Part shown: piece after piece, positions 31,542-40,364 of the stretch
How the letters are laid out: every line of letters starts with the position of its first letter
Position numbering within the stretch: position 1 is the first letter of the stretch
Assembly (NCBI RefSeq): GCF_003967075.1
Contig: NZ_AP018664.1
Coordinates: 248,001 to 312,000 of the forward strand
Direction: 5' to 3'
DNA length: 64,000 bases
Origin: Sphingobium amiense
GTDB lineage: Bacteria; Pseudomonadota; Alphaproteobacteria; Sphingomonadales; Sphingomonadaceae
Translations under genes and position numbers: made by a program
Notes under the pieces: model-generated
The model's input: the letters and a program-made list of their open reading frames with translations, nothing else
Told to the model about the DNA's origin: nothing
The model's database searches: none

Positions 31542-31738
31542 GCGAAGGCCTTATCGTCGGGCGTATCTGACCTCCGCCTATCGCAGAGAGGGTGGCTCCG
31601 CAATCGCTGCTGATCCTGCGGACAGGGCAAAATCGGTCGAACGGCCTTTGCCACGGCGGGAAAGCCGCACTATCTGGCAAGCTGAGAGTGCGGCGTCCTG
31701 CCGCTCCTGTGACAGGCCGACAAGAGGATAACAGCCCG

Positions 31739-33181
31739 ATGGACATTCGTTTCGCCCCGACCCGCCCCGATGCCGATACGCTGGTCCTTGCCGTGCAGAA
31801 GGGCTTTGGCGCGCTGCCGCTGGCGGCGGCGGCGACCCTGAGCGCGGGTGCGGCCGCTTCGCGCTTCACGGGCGAGACGGGGACGAGCTTCGAGAGCTTC
31901 GTTGAGGAAGGCGGCAAAACGCTGCGCGTGCTGCTGCTGGGCACAGGCGCGGGCAGCGCGCAGGACATGGAGAAGGCGGGCGCGGCGCTGACGGCGAAGC
32001 TCGCCACCAGCGGCGCGGCGCACGCGGCGGTCGAGTTCGTCGGCGGGGCGAGCGGTGCGCTGGCCGCCGCGCTGGCGTTCGGCGTCAGGCTGCGCGGCTG
32101 GCGCATCGACACCTATCGCACGAAGCTGAGCGAGAAGGCGAAGCCCACGCTCCAGACCGTGACGCTGGTGGCGCAGGACGCCGATGCGGCATGGCAGGCG
32201 CAGGACGCCGTCGCGCAGGGCGTCGCCTTCACCCGCGAACTGGTGTCGGAACCGGCGAACATCCTCTATCCCGAAAGCTTCGTGGAGCGGTGCCGGCACC
32301 TTGCCGACCTTGGCGTCAGGATCACCGTGCTCGACCGGGCGGCGATGACGGAACTGGGCATGGGATCGCTGCTGGGCGTGGCTCAAGGGTCGCCCCGCGA
32401 GGCGCGGCTGCTGGCGATGGAATGGGACGGCACCGGCGGCTCCAGCGAAAAGCCGGTGGTGTTCGTGGGCAAGGGCGTGACCTTCGACACCGGCGGCATT
32501 TCGCTGAAACCCGGCGCGGGCATGGAAGACATGAAGTGGGACATGGGCGGCGCGGGCGCGGTCGCGGGCGCGATGAAGGCGCTGGCGGGGCGCAAGGCGA
32601 AGGCGCGGGTCGTGGGCATCTGCGGCCTTGTCGAAAATATGCCCGACGGCAATGCGCAGCGGCCCGGCGACATCGTCACATCCATGTCCGGCCAGACCAT
32701 CGAGGTGCTCAATACCGACGCGGAAGGGCGGCTGGTGCTGTGCGATGCGCTGACATGGGCGCAGCGGACCTACAGCCCGGAGGTGATCGTCGATCTCGCC
32801 ACGCTGACCGGCGCGATGATCGTGGCGCTGGGCAATGAATATGCGGGCATTTTCTCCAACGATGACGGGCTTGCGGGCGACCTGATCGCGGCGGGGCAGG
32901 CGGTGGGCGATCCGCTGTGGCGCTTCCCGCTGTCGCCCGCCTACGACAAGCTGATCGACAGCCCCATCGCCGACATGAAGAATATCGGGCCGCGCTATGC
33001 CGGGTCGATCACGGCGGCGCAGTTCCTGAAGCGCTTCATCGACGAAGGCGTCAAATGGGCGCATCTCGACATCGCGGGCATGGTGTGGGCCGACAAGCCG
33101 GGCGGCACCTGGGACAAGGGCGCGACCGGCTATGGCGTGCGCCTGATCGACCGCTTCGTCGCGGACCATTACGAACGCTGA
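31739..33181 (+). CDS. pepA: Leucyl aminopeptidase (M17)
   Basis: Cytosolic dizinc leucyl aminopeptidase of 480 residues that trims N-terminal residues from peptides. The family signature NTDAEGRLVLCDAL is present, along with VGKGVTFDTGGISLKP and the metal-ligand Asp/Glu residues. Start ATG 31739 has AGAGGA about 10 bases upstream; the 49 codons before it are not family-like. Its TGA shares one base with the ATG of holC (TGATG), so the two are probably coupled. It diverges from lptD. Confidence 0.95.
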   Translation: MDIRFAPTRPDADTLVLAVQKGFGALPLAAAATLSAGAAASRFTGETGTSFESFVEEGGKTLRVLLLGTGAGSAQDMEKAGAALTAKLATSGAAHAAVEFVGGASGALAAALAFGVRLRGWRIDTYRTKLSEKAKPTLQTVTLVAQDADAAWQAQDAVAQGVAFTRELVSEPANILYPESFVERCRHLADLGVRITVLDRAAMTELGMGSLLGVAQGSPREARLLAMEWDGTGGSSEKPVVFVGKGVTFDTGGISLKPGAGMEDMKWDMGGAGAVAGAMKALAGRKAKARVVGICGLVENMPDGNAQRPGDIVTSMSGQTIEVLNTDAEGRLVLCDALTWAQRTYSPEVIVDLATLTGAMIVALGNEYAGIFSNDDGLAGDLIAAGQAVGDPLWRFPLSPAYDKLIDSPIADMKNIGPRYAGSITAAQFLKRFIDEGVKWAHLDIAGMVWADKPGGTWDKGATGYGVRLIDRFVADHYER

Positions 33182-33618
33182 TGCAGGTCGATTTCTACCA
33201 GCTCAGCCGCGATCCCGTGGAACAGGTGCTGCCCGTCATCGCGGCGCGGGTGCTGGACCTCGGGCAGCGGCTGCTGGTGGTGGCGGGTGAGGGCGAGCGG
33301 CTGGAGCGCATCTCGCAGGGGTTGTGGGCCGGGCCGCCGGAAAGCTTCCTCGCCCATGGCCGCGCGGGCGAGGCAGGGCAGGCGGTGCAGCCGATCCTGC
33401 TGAGCGAAAGCTGCGCGGCGGCGAACGGGGCGCGGCATGTGGCGCTGGCCGACGGGGTGTGGCGCGACGAGGCGCTGGGCTTCGAGCGGGCCTTCTATTT
33501 CTTCGACGCCGACACGATCGACGGCGCGCGGTCAAGCTGGCGCGCGCTGAGCAAGGCGGACGGCGTGGAACCGCGCTTCTGGCGGCAGGAAGGCCGCAAG
33601 TGGGTGCAGGGGCCGTAG
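33181..33618 (+). CDS. holC: DNA polymerase III chi subunit
   Basis: Chi subunit of 145 residues, which links the clamp loader to single-strand binding protein. The start MQVDFYQLSRDPVEQVL is typical, followed by the alpha/beta fold with LLVVAGEGERLERISQGLWA and a C-terminal RRQEGRKW-like end (FWRQEGRKWVQGP). It overlaps pepA by one base, an arrangement conserved across proteobacteria. Palindromic repeats follow within 30 bp. Confidence 0.92.
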   Translation: MQVDFYQLSRDPVEQVLPVIAARVLDLGQRLLVVAGEGERLERISQGLWAGPPESFLAHGRAGEAGQAVQPILLSESCAAANGARHVALADGVWRDEALGFERAFYFFDADTIDGARSSWRALSKADGVEPRFWRQEGRKWVQGP

Positions 33619-33647
33619 GGGTGGTGTGCTGATGGGCATTCGCGGAA

Positions 33648-33784
33648 ATGTCCCCCCTCCCGCTCGCGGGAGGGAGTCAGGGGGAGTCAGGGGGTGGGTT
33701 AAGCGGTGCAAAGGCCCACCCCGCTGCGACTAACGCGCTGCGCGCGTAAGTCTCGCAGCCCCTCCCGCAAGCGGGAGGGGGACA
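33648..33784. repeat. Paired palindromic element (BIME-like), family A
   Basis: Outer ends ATGTCCCCC and GGGGGACAT are perfect inverted repeats. The left arm has CCCTCCCGC-TC-GCGGGAGGG and the right arm CCCCTCCCGC-AA-GCGGGAGGGG. A further imperfect hairpin (about 33722-33757, arms CTGCGA... and ...TCGCAG) lies within the right half. The left half also contains a 10-bp tandem duplication, GGAGTCAGGG twice at 33673-33692. It fills the gap between holC and the GntR gene and is of the same family as 14890 and 15268. Confidence 0.78.
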
Positions 33785-33816
33785 TCTGTGTCCACCCCGA
33801 CCCACAAACCCCGGCC

Positions 33817-34551
33817 CTAACCCCCGCGATCTGGCTCGCCGATCTCCATGTCCGCGAGCGCCAGCCGCAGCAGTTCCGCCATGGCGTTGCGGGCCGCTGC
33901 CGTGTCACGCGCGGCGATGGCGGCGAATACGGCGCGGTGATCGGGCAGGGGGTCGCGGGGCATCAGCTTCTTGCGATGCTTGAACTTGGTGGTCCAGCTT
34001 ACCGCCGCGCCAACCGAACTCGCCAGCGCCGCCAGCGCGTCATTATGCGTCGCGGCGAGCACGGCGTGGTGGAAACGCTGGTCCGCCGCGCGTCCTTCGG
34101 GCGTCGACAGTCCGACCCGCCCCATCTCGCCCAGAGCCGCTTCCATCACCGCAAGCTGATCGTCCGTGCGCCGCCGCGCCGCGAATTCCGCCGCCGCCGG
34201 TTCGATGACGCCGCGCAGTTCGAACAGGTCGCGGATGAAGTCGGCGTCCGGCTCGCCCGCGAACATCCACGCCAGCATTTCGGGGTCCAGCACGTTCCAG
34301 CGGTGGCGCGGCAGCACGCGCGTGCCCGCCTTGGGCCGGCTTTCCAGCATCCCCTTGGCGATAAGGATGCGCACCGCTTCGCGATAGGCGGTGCGCGATA
34401 CGCCCAGCCGCTCCGACGCCTCGATCTCGCCTTCGAACAGGTCGCCGGGCCGGTGCCGCCCGGTCAGGATCGCGGTGCCAAGGTCGCGGGCGATGGCCTG
34501 ATGGATGCGGAGCGCGCCTTCTTCCGGTCCGTCTTTCCGCGCGCTCGTCAT
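33817..34551 (-). CDS. GntR-family regulator, FadR/FCD type
   Basis: Transcription factor of 244 residues. The N-terminal winged helix-turn-helix (LFEGEIEASERLGVSRTAYR about residues 38-57) is followed by an all-helical FCD effector domain with the metal-type histidines (DQRFHHAVLAATHNDAL, DHRAVFAAIAARD). It is the last gene of the sugar-acid operon, 20 bp after the dehydrogenase, so it probably represses that operon and responds to a sugar acid or aldonate. The effector cannot be deduced. Confidence 0.87.
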   Translation of the reverse strand: MTSARKDGPEEGALRIHQAIARDLGTAILTGRHRPGDLFEGEIEASERLGVSRTAYREAVRILIAKGMLESRPKAGTRVLPRHRWNVLDPEMLAWMFAGEPDADFIRDLFELRGVIEPAAAEFAARRRTDDQLAVMEAALGEMGRVGLSTPEGRAADQRFHHAVLAATHNDALAALASSVGAAVSWTTKFKHRKKLMPRDPLPDHRAVFAAIAARDTAAARNAMAELLRLALADMEIGEPDRGG

Positions 34552-34571
34552 GGCCTGTGGTCCCCGCTGCC

Positions 34572-35495
34572 TCAATCCTCGAACGCTGCCGTAGGACAAT
34601 GCCGCCCGCAAAGGAAGGCGTCCGCCGCCAGCCGCAGCGGGGCGAGGTCCACGTCGATGGCGCCATCGCCCACCAGATCGACGAAGCGGCGATACATGGC
34701 GGGATATTCCTCGTCCGGCGCCTTCACCTGCACTTCGCCGTCGAGGCGGAGCGTGTTGCCGCCTTCCGACAAAAGCAGGCTGCCGCGATCCGTTTCGACC
34801 GCGATGTCCCATGTCTGCGGCCCGGTCTGCCGCCAGTCGAACACCGCCGCGACCGGCGCGCCCGACGCGGTCGCCATCTTGAGCGTCGCGCCGATGGGCG
34901 CATCCCTGTTCGCGGGCACTTCCAGCATCGCCGACAGCATGGTGACGGGTTCGGGCACGATCTCCGTCAGCATCGACAGCGCGTTGATGCCGGGATCGAA
35001 CACGCCGAAGCCGCCCGCTTCCCAGATCCACGGCTGGCCCGGATGCCAGTGGCGCACATCCTCGCGCCACTGGATATCGACGCTTTCGATGCGGCGCTCG
35101 GCGATCCACGTCTTCGCCTGCGCGACGGCGGCGGCATAGCGGCTGTGCCAGCTCGCATAGAGGGTGACGCCCTGCGCTCTGGCCAGCGAGACCAGCGCGT
35201 CCACTTCGGACACGGTCGCGCCCGGCGGCTTTTCGAGGAAGACATGCTTGCCCGCCAGCAGCGCCTGCCGCGCGGCGTGATAGCGGACCTGCGGCGGCTG
35301 GCACAGGATCACGGCGTCGAGGCTGCTTTCCCCCGCCAGCATCGCGCCGAGGTCGGGGTAGTTCGCTACCCCGTCCCCCTGCGCGTTGCGGCTGGCGACC
35401 GCGACCAGCTCAATGCCGTCCGTCCGTTCGATCGCGGGCAGATGCTGGTCGCGCGCGATCTTGCCGAGGCCGACGAGTCCCGCCCGGATCGTCAT
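34572..35495 (-). CDS. Gfo/Idh/MocA dehydrogenase, galactose/arabinose 1-dehydrogenase-like
   Basis: NAD(P)-dependent oxidoreductase of 307 residues. It has the Rossmann entry GLVGLGKIARDQHLPAI, the family EKP motif FLEKPPGATVSEVDAL and the substrate-side segment GVFDPGINALSML. The overall pattern (WHPGQPWIWEAGGFGVFDPG, FDWRQTGPQTWDIAVE) resembles D-galactose/L-arabinose 1-dehydrogenases, which oxidise the pyranose to a lactone. Its ATG overlaps the stop of the aldehyde dehydrogenase gene (ATGA, 35492-35495). With the dehydratase and semialdehyde dehydrogenase it fits a non-phosphorylating oxidative pathway. Substrate choice is an inference. Confidence 0.82.
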   Translation of the reverse strand: MTIRAGLVGLGKIARDQHLPAIERTDGIELVAVASRNAQGDGVANYPDLGAMLAGESSLDAVILCQPPQVRYHAARQALLAGKHVFLEKPPGATVSEVDALVSLARAQGVTLYASWHSRYAAAVAQAKTWIAERRIESVDIQWREDVRHWHPGQPWIWEAGGFGVFDPGINALSMLTEIVPEPVTMLSAMLEVPANRDAPIGATLKMATASGAPVAAVFDWRQTGPQTWDIAVETDRGSLLLSEGGNTLRLDGEVQVKAPDEEYPAMYRRFVDLVGDGAIDVDLAPLRLAADAFLCGRHCPTAAFED

Positions 35496-37069
35496 GCCGC
35501 GACGCTCAGTCTGCCCTCGATCCGGCGCGTCAGACCCCAGGGATTGCCCTCCTGCAACGCGGGCGGCAGCAGCGCGTCGGGCACGTCCTGATAGCAGACG
35601 GGGCGCAGGAAGCGCATCATCGCCAGCGTGCCGACCGAGGTCGAGCGCCCGTCGGCGGTGGAGGGGAAGGGGCCGCCATGGACCATCGCGTGCGTCACCT
35701 CGACGCCGGTGGGCCAGCCGTTCGTCAGGATGCGCCCGACCTTGCGGCTCAGCGTCGGCAGCAGAGCGGCGGCGTGCGCCTCGTCGCCCGATCCGATCTG
35801 GAGCGTGGCGGTAAGCTGGCCTTCCAGACCCGCGATCGTGGCGATCACTTCCTCAATGCTGGCGCAGCGGATGAGGACGGAGGACGATCCGAACACTTCC
35901 TCCGCCAGCACGGGATTGCCCTCGAACGTCGCGCGGTCGGTCGCGAAGAAGGCTGCCTGTCCGCGATTGACGCCCTCCGCATCGGTGCCGCGCGCCACGG
36001 TGGTCACGCCCTCGGCGCCCGAAAGCGCCGCGACGCCCTTTTCATAGGCGTCGTGGATGCCGGGCGTCAGCATGACCTGCGGCGCGGCGCCCGACAGAGC
36101 CTGCGCGGCGGCGGCGACGAAGCTGTCGAGGTCCGGCCCGTCCAGCGCGATGACGAGGCCGGGATTGGTGCAGAACTGCCCCGCGCCCATCGTCAGCGAT
36201 CCGACGAACGCCGCGCCCAGCGCTTGCGCCCGATCCTTCAGCGCGCCGGGCAGCAGGACGACCGGATTGATCGAGGACATTTCGGCGTAGACGGGGATCG
36301 GCTCCTTGCGCTCCGCCGCGATCTTCATGAGCGCGGTGCCGCCGCCGCGCGATCCGGTGAAGCCCACCGCCTTGACGCGCGGATCGGCGACCAGCGCGCC
36401 GCCCAGCGAACGGTCCGCGCCCGGCAGGTAGGAAAAGACGCCTTCATGCAGGCCGCACGCCCTGACCGCCGCCTGGATGGCGCGCGCGACCAGTTCGCCG
36501 GTGCCGGGGTGGGCGCTGTGGCCCTTGACGATGACGGGCGATCCCGCCGCGAAAGCCGCCGCCGTATCGCCGCCCGCGACCGAGAAGGCGAGCGGGAAGT
36601 TGGACGCGCCGAACACCGCGACCGGGCCGACCGAATGGTTGACGCGGCGCAGATCCGCGCGGGGCAGGGGCGCGCGGTCGGGCATGGCGCGGTCGATGGT
36701 CGCGTCCAGCCAGTCGCCAAGGCGCACATAGGAAGCGAACAGGCGAAGCTGACTCACGGTGCGGCCGCGTTCGCCCTCCAGCCGGGCACGGGGCAGGCCG
36801 GTTTCGGACATGGCGGTTTCGATCAGCAGGTCGCCAATGCCCATGATGTTGTCGGCAGCGGTTTCGAGGAAAGTCGCGCGCGCGTCGGGGGAGAGGGTCG
36901 AAAAGCTCTCGAACGCGGCTTCGGCAAGCGCGGCGGCTTCGTCGACCTCGGCGGGCATGGCGCTCGAAAAGGCGACGTCGCCCTTTTCGCCGGTCGCCGG
37001 GTTGATCGCGTGGAAGGGCGCGCCGCTGTGGCGCTCGCTCGCGCCGATGAGGATGGCTCCGTTGAACAT
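35492..37069 (-). CDS. Alpha-ketoglutarate semialdehyde dehydrogenase family
   Basis: Aldehyde dehydrogenase superfamily member of 525 residues that matches 2,5-dioxopentanoate (ketoglutarate semialdehyde) dehydrogenases, the last step of the oxidative arabinose or glucarate route. The cofactor region FGASNFPLAFSVAGGD, the catalytic Glu context YAEMSSINPVVLLPG and the catalytic Cys GAGQFCTNPGLV are intact. A strong AGGAGA Shine-Dalgarno is 5 bases before the ATG at 37069. A long hairpin separates it from the dehydratase gene upstream. Confidence 0.88.
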   Translation of the reverse strand: MFNGAILIGASERHSGAPFHAINPATGEKGDVAFSSAMPAEVDEAAALAEAAFESFSTLSPDARATFLETAADNIMGIGDLLIETAMSETGLPRARLEGERGRTVSQLRLFASYVRLGDWLDATIDRAMPDRAPLPRADLRRVNHSVGPVAVFGASNFPLAFSVAGGDTAAAFAAGSPVIVKGHSAHPGTGELVARAIQAAVRACGLHEGVFSYLPGADRSLGGALVADPRVKAVGFTGSRGGGTALMKIAAERKEPIPVYAEMSSINPVVLLPGALKDRAQALGAAFVGSLTMGAGQFCTNPGLVIALDGPDLDSFVAAAAQALSGAAPQVMLTPGIHDAYEKGVAALSGAEGVTTVARGTDAEGVNRGQAAFFATDRATFEGNPVLAEEVFGSSSVLIRCASIEEVIATIAGLEGQLTATLQIGSGDEAHAAALLPTLSRKVGRILTNGWPTGVEVTHAMVHGGPFPSTADGRSTSVGTLAMMRFLRPVCYQDVPDALLPPALQEGNPWGLTRRIEGRLSVAA

Positions 37070-37091
37070 GGCTGTCTCCTGATGAGGTCCG

Positions 37092-37137
37092 GAAAGGCGG
37101 GGTCGGGCAGCAGATGGCCCGCCGCTCCCCGCCTTTC
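37092..37137 (-). other. Intercistronic hairpin in the sugar-acid operon
   Basis: An 11-bp perfect stem, GAAAGGCGGGG (37092-37102) with CCCCGCCTTTC (37127-37137), encloses a further CGGGC/GCCCG stem. It lies between the dehydratase stop and the aldehyde dehydrogenase Shine-Dalgarno. No T-tract follows on the minus strand, so it looks like an mRNA stability or processing element rather than a terminator. Confidence 0.55.
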
Positions 37138-37159
37138 AATAGATTTTACGGTAGCGCTA

Positions 37160-38962
37160 TCAATGATTGTCGCGGGGCAGGCCCATGGTCTGCGCGATCC
37201 GCTGATATTTCTCCGCGCCTTCCAGGATCGCGCCGGTGTTGAGCTGACCCACGACCGACCGCTGGATTTCCTGCCAAGGGGTCTGCGAGGCGGGATAGGG
37301 GAAGCCGCCCGCCGCCACCAGTGCGGTCCGGCGCGCCTCCAGTTCCGCGTCGGAAATGAGGACGTTCACGGTCCCGGCCTTCAGGTCCATGCGCACCCGG
37401 TCGCCATCCTTCAGCAGCGCAAGGCCGCCCATCGCCGCCGCTTCGGGCGAGGCGTTGAGGATGGATGGGCTTCCGCTCGTGCCAGACTGCCGCCCGTCGC
37501 CGATGCAGGGCAGGGCGGACACGCCTTCGGTGATGAGATAGGCGGGCGGGCGCATGTTGACGACTTCCGCCGCGCCGGGATAGCCGATTGGCCCCGCGCC
37601 GCGCATGAAGAGCAGCGTGTCGGGCGTGATGCCGGTGGCGGGATCGTCGATGCGGTGGTGATAATCCTCCGGCCCGTCGAACACGATGGCCGGTCCCTCG
37701 AACGCATCGGGATCGTCCGGGTTGGACAGGTAGCGCTGGCGGAACTCGTCGCTGATGACGCTGGTCTTCATGACGGCGGCGTCGAACAGATTGCCCGACA
37801 GGACGAGGAAGCCCGCTTCTTCCTTCAGCGGCCGGGCGAAGGGGCGGATGACCTTTTCGTCCTCGATCTCCACGCCCCGGCAATTGTCGCCCATGGTCCG
37901 GCCGTTGACCGTCATCGCGCCTTCGCGGATCAGACCCTGCTGCATGAGCTGGCTGACGACGGCGGGCACGCCGCCCGCGCGATAATAATCCTCCGCCAGA
38001 TACTCGCCCGCGGGCTGGAGGTTCACCAGCAGCGGGATCTTGTGCCCCACCGTCTCCCAGTCCTTGAGCGGCACGTCCACGCCCATATGCCGCGCGATGG
38101 CGGTCAGGTGGATGGGCGCATTGGTCGATCCGCCGATGGCGCTGTTGACCGCGATGGCGTTGTGGAAGGCGTCCACCGTCATGATGTCGGAGGGTTTCAG
38201 ATCCTCATGCACCATCTCGACGATGCGCTTGCCGGTCAGATAGGCCGCTTCCTGCCGGTCGCGGTAGGGCGCGGGGATCGCCGCCGATCCGGGCAGCATC
38301 ATGCCCAGCGCTTCGGCCAAGCTGTTCATCGTGCTCGCCGTGCCCATGGTGTTGCAATAGCCCGTGGAGGGAGCGGAGGAGGCGACCAGCTTGATGAAGC
38401 CCTCGTCGTCGATCTTGCCCGCCGCCAGCAGTTGCCGCGCGTGCCAGACGATCGTGCCCGATCCCGTCCGTTCGCCCTTGAACCAGCCGTTCAGCATCGG
38501 GCCGACCGACAGGGCGATGGCGGGGATGTTGACCGTCGCCGCCGCCATCAGCAGCGCGGGCGTCGTCTTGTCGCAGCCGGTGGTCAGGATCACGCCGTCG
38601 AGCGGATAGCCGTAGATCGCCTCGACAAGGCCCAGATAGGCGAGATTGCGGTCGAGACCGGCGGTGGGCCGCTTGCCCGTCTCCTGAATCGGATGGACCG
38701 GAAATTCCAGCGCGATGCCGCCCATTTCGCGAATGCCGTCGCGCATCCGCTCCGCCAGCACCAGATGATTGCGGTTGCAGGGCGAAAGGTCGCTGCCCGT
38801 CTGTGCGATGCCGATGATCGGCTTGCCGCTGCGCAGTTCGTCCAGACTGAGGCCGAAATTAAGGTATCGCTCCAGATAGAGCGCCGTCATGTCGATATTG
38901 TCCGGGTTATCGAACCAGGCGCGGCTGCGCAATTTCGGGGCGGGATTGGACGAATCGCTCAT
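37160..38962 (-). CDS. IlvD/Edd-family sugar-acid dehydratase
   Basis: Fe-S dehydratase of 600 residues of the arabonate/xylonate/galactonate branch. Cluster cysteines are visible in [26 protein letters not shown] and [17 protein letters not shown]. The start at 38962 has AGGAAG 5 bases upstream; an ATG 20 codons earlier (39022) gives no family match. It is the first gene of the operon dehydratase - semialdehyde dehydrogenase - 1-dehydrogenase - GntR. Steps between aldonate dehydration and ketoglutarate semialdehyde need a second dehydratase or aldolase, not seen here. Confidence 0.88.
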   Translation of the reverse strand: MSDSSNPAPKLRSRAWFDNPDNIDMTALYLERYLNFGLSLDELRSGKPIIGIAQTGSDLSPCNRNHLVLAERMRDGIREMGGIALEFPVHPIQETGKRPTAGLDRNLAYLGLVEAIYGYPLDGVILTTGCDKTTPALLMAAATVNIPAIALSVGPMLNGWFKGERTGSGTIVWHARQLLAAGKIDDEGFIKLVASSAPSTGYCNTMGTASTMNSLAEALGMMLPGSAAIPAPYRDRQEAAYLTGKRIVEMVHEDLKPSDIMTVDAFHNAIAVNSAIGGSTNAPIHLTAIARHMGVDVPLKDWETVGHKIPLLVNLQPAGEYLAEDYYRAGGVPAVVSQLMQQGLIREGAMTVNGRTMGDNCRGVEIEDEKVIRPFARPLKEEAGFLVLSGNLFDAAVMKTSVISDEFRQRYLSNPDDPDAFEGPAIVFDGPEDYHHRIDDPATGITPDTLLFMRGAGPIGYPGAAEVVNMRPPAYLITEGVSALPCIGDGRQSGTSGSPSILNASPEAAAMGGLALLKDGDRVRMDLKAGTVNVLISDAELEARRTALVAAGGFPYPASQTPWQEIQRSVVGQLNTGAILEGAEKYQRIAQTMGLPRDNH

Positions 38963-39165
38963 GAGGCTTCCTGACGCAGAGAGGGTGACGCGATGACGCG
39001 CTTGCCATCCCGATATACTCATACAAATTGCATTTCAAGGACCGGATGCGGCTTCTGCCCTGCGGCCGGTCACTTTTGTGACGGGCGTCCCCGACCCGCC
39101 GGGTGAGACGATTCGTCCCGCCGCGCCCGCTTGAATTGGCGTCGGCATCGGCGCATGGACCCGTC

Positions 39166-40230
39166 ATGACCCGCGCACCCCGCTCCGCCCCGCCGCGCCC
39201 GCTTGCCATTGGCCGCTGGCTGCTGTGCGTCGCCGCTCTCGTCTTCTGCATGGTGGTGGTGGGCGGCATCACGCGCCTTACCGAATCCGGCCTGTCGATC
39301 ACCCAGTGGAAGCCGATCACCGGCGCGATCCCGCCGCTGACCCACGATCAGTGGATGGAGGCATTCCGCCTTTATCAGCAGATCCCCGAATATCGGGAGA
39401 TCAATCGCGGCATGAGCCTGTCGGATTTCCAGTTCATCTTCTTCTGGGAATGGGTCCATCGCCTGCTCGGCCGCCTGATCGGCCTCGCCTTTGCGCTGCC
39501 GCTCCTCTGGTTCGCGTGGAAGCGCGCGATCCCGCAGGGTTATGGCCTCCGCCTCGTCGCGCTGCTGGCGCTGGGCGGATTGCAGGGCGCGATCGGCTGG
39601 TGGATGGTGAAGTCGGGCCTGTCGGTGCGCACCGATGTCAGCCATTATCGCCTCGCGGTCCATCTGCTGACCGCGCTCTTCATCATGGGCGGCCTCATCT
39701 GGACCGCGCTCGACCTGTTCGCGCTCGCCCGCTCGCCGCACGCGCGGCCGGCGCGGCTGCGCCCCTTCGCGCTGCTCGTCCTGCTACTGCTGTTCGTGCA
39801 ACTGATGCTCGGCGCATTCACGGCGGGGCTGGACGCGGGCTATGTGTCGAACACATGGCCGCTGATGAACGATCATCTGGTGCCCGAAGGGATCGACTGG
39901 ACCGGATCGCTGTGGGCCATGGTGTCGAGCGATCCCTATCTCGTCCATTTCCTCCATCGCTGGTGGGCGTGGGCGGCGGCGGCGGGCCTGTTCATGCTCG
40001 CCGCGCGGGCGAAGCGGGCAGGGGAACGCCGTGCTTCCATCGCCATCCACGCCAGCGTCGGCACGCAGATCGCGCTCGGCATCGCGACGGTGGTGAGCGG
40101 CATCGCCCTGCCGCTCGCCGTGCTGCATCAGGCGGTGGGCGCGCTGGTGGTCGCGGCGGCGGCCTTCGCGGCTCATGCCGTGGGCGGTCGATCCTCGCCG
40201 GATGATGCCTCGTCCATATCCTCAAAATAG
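39166..40230 (+). CDS. ctaA: Heme A synthase (COX15/CtaA)
   Basis: Eight-helix membrane enzyme of 354 residues that oxidises heme O to heme A for cytochrome oxidase. Conserved segments include VVVGGITRLTESGLSI, the His-bearing WEWVHRLLGRLIGL, HYRLAVHLLTALF, FLHRWWAWA and LHQAVGALVV, giving the four heme-ligand histidines. ATG 39166 is chosen; a GTG at 39103 would add 21 non-hydrophobic residues. It is divergent from the sugar-acid operon and precedes the ribosomal protein pair. Confidence 0.94.
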   Translation: MTRAPRSAPPRPLAIGRWLLCVAALVFCMVVVGGITRLTESGLSITQWKPITGAIPPLTHDQWMEAFRLYQQIPEYREINRGMSLSDFQFIFFWEWVHRLLGRLIGLAFALPLLWFAWKRAIPQGYGLRLVALLALGGLQGAIGWWMVKSGLSVRTDVSHYRLAVHLLTALFIMGGLIWTALDLFALARSPHARPARLRPFALLVLLLLFVQLMLGAFTAGLDAGYVSNTWPLMNDHLVPEGIDWTGSLWAMVSSDPYLVHFLHRWWAWAAAAGLFMLAARAKRAGERRASIAIHASVGTQIALGIATVVSGIALPLAVLHQAVGALVVAAAAFAAHAVGGRSSPDDASSISSK

Positions 40231-40272
40231 ACAGAGGTATTATTTTACCCGTCGCGAATCCCGCCGAATCTC

Positions 40273-40301
40273 TTGACTTGCGCGGCGACTGGAGCCATTA
40301 G
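40273..40301 (+). promoter_or_regulatory. Candidate promoter of rplM-rpsI
   Basis: TTGACT at 40273-40278 and CATTAG at 40296-40301 are separated by 17 bp. Transcription would start near 40308, just before the leader hairpin at 40312. The -10 match is only partial. Confidence 0.4.
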
Positions 40302-40311
40302 CGCCCCACTT

Positions 40312-40344
40312 CCGGGTGTCGGCAACGGCGCCCGGTTCCTTTTT
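40312..40344 (+). terminator. Terminator-like hairpin in the rplM leader
   Basis: CCGGGTG (40312-40318) pairs with CGCCCGG (40329-40335), seven pairs with one wobble and a 10-nt loop, followed by TTCCTTTTT. It lies 20 bp before the L13 ATG. It could end ctaA transcripts, or act as an attenuator in the L13-S9 leader if the promoter at 40273 is real. Confidence 0.5.
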
Positions 40345-40364
40345 ACATTCTGGAGATTGGCACC

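Noticed and set aside
35678..38974. Very long open frame antisense to the dehydratase and aldehyde dehydrogenase genes
   Set aside because: GC-rich antisense frame with Arg/His/Asp-rich composition and no recognisable domain; the minus-strand genes carry full active-site motifs. The same applies to long antisense frames at 21688-24597, 5448-7100 and 49716-53150.
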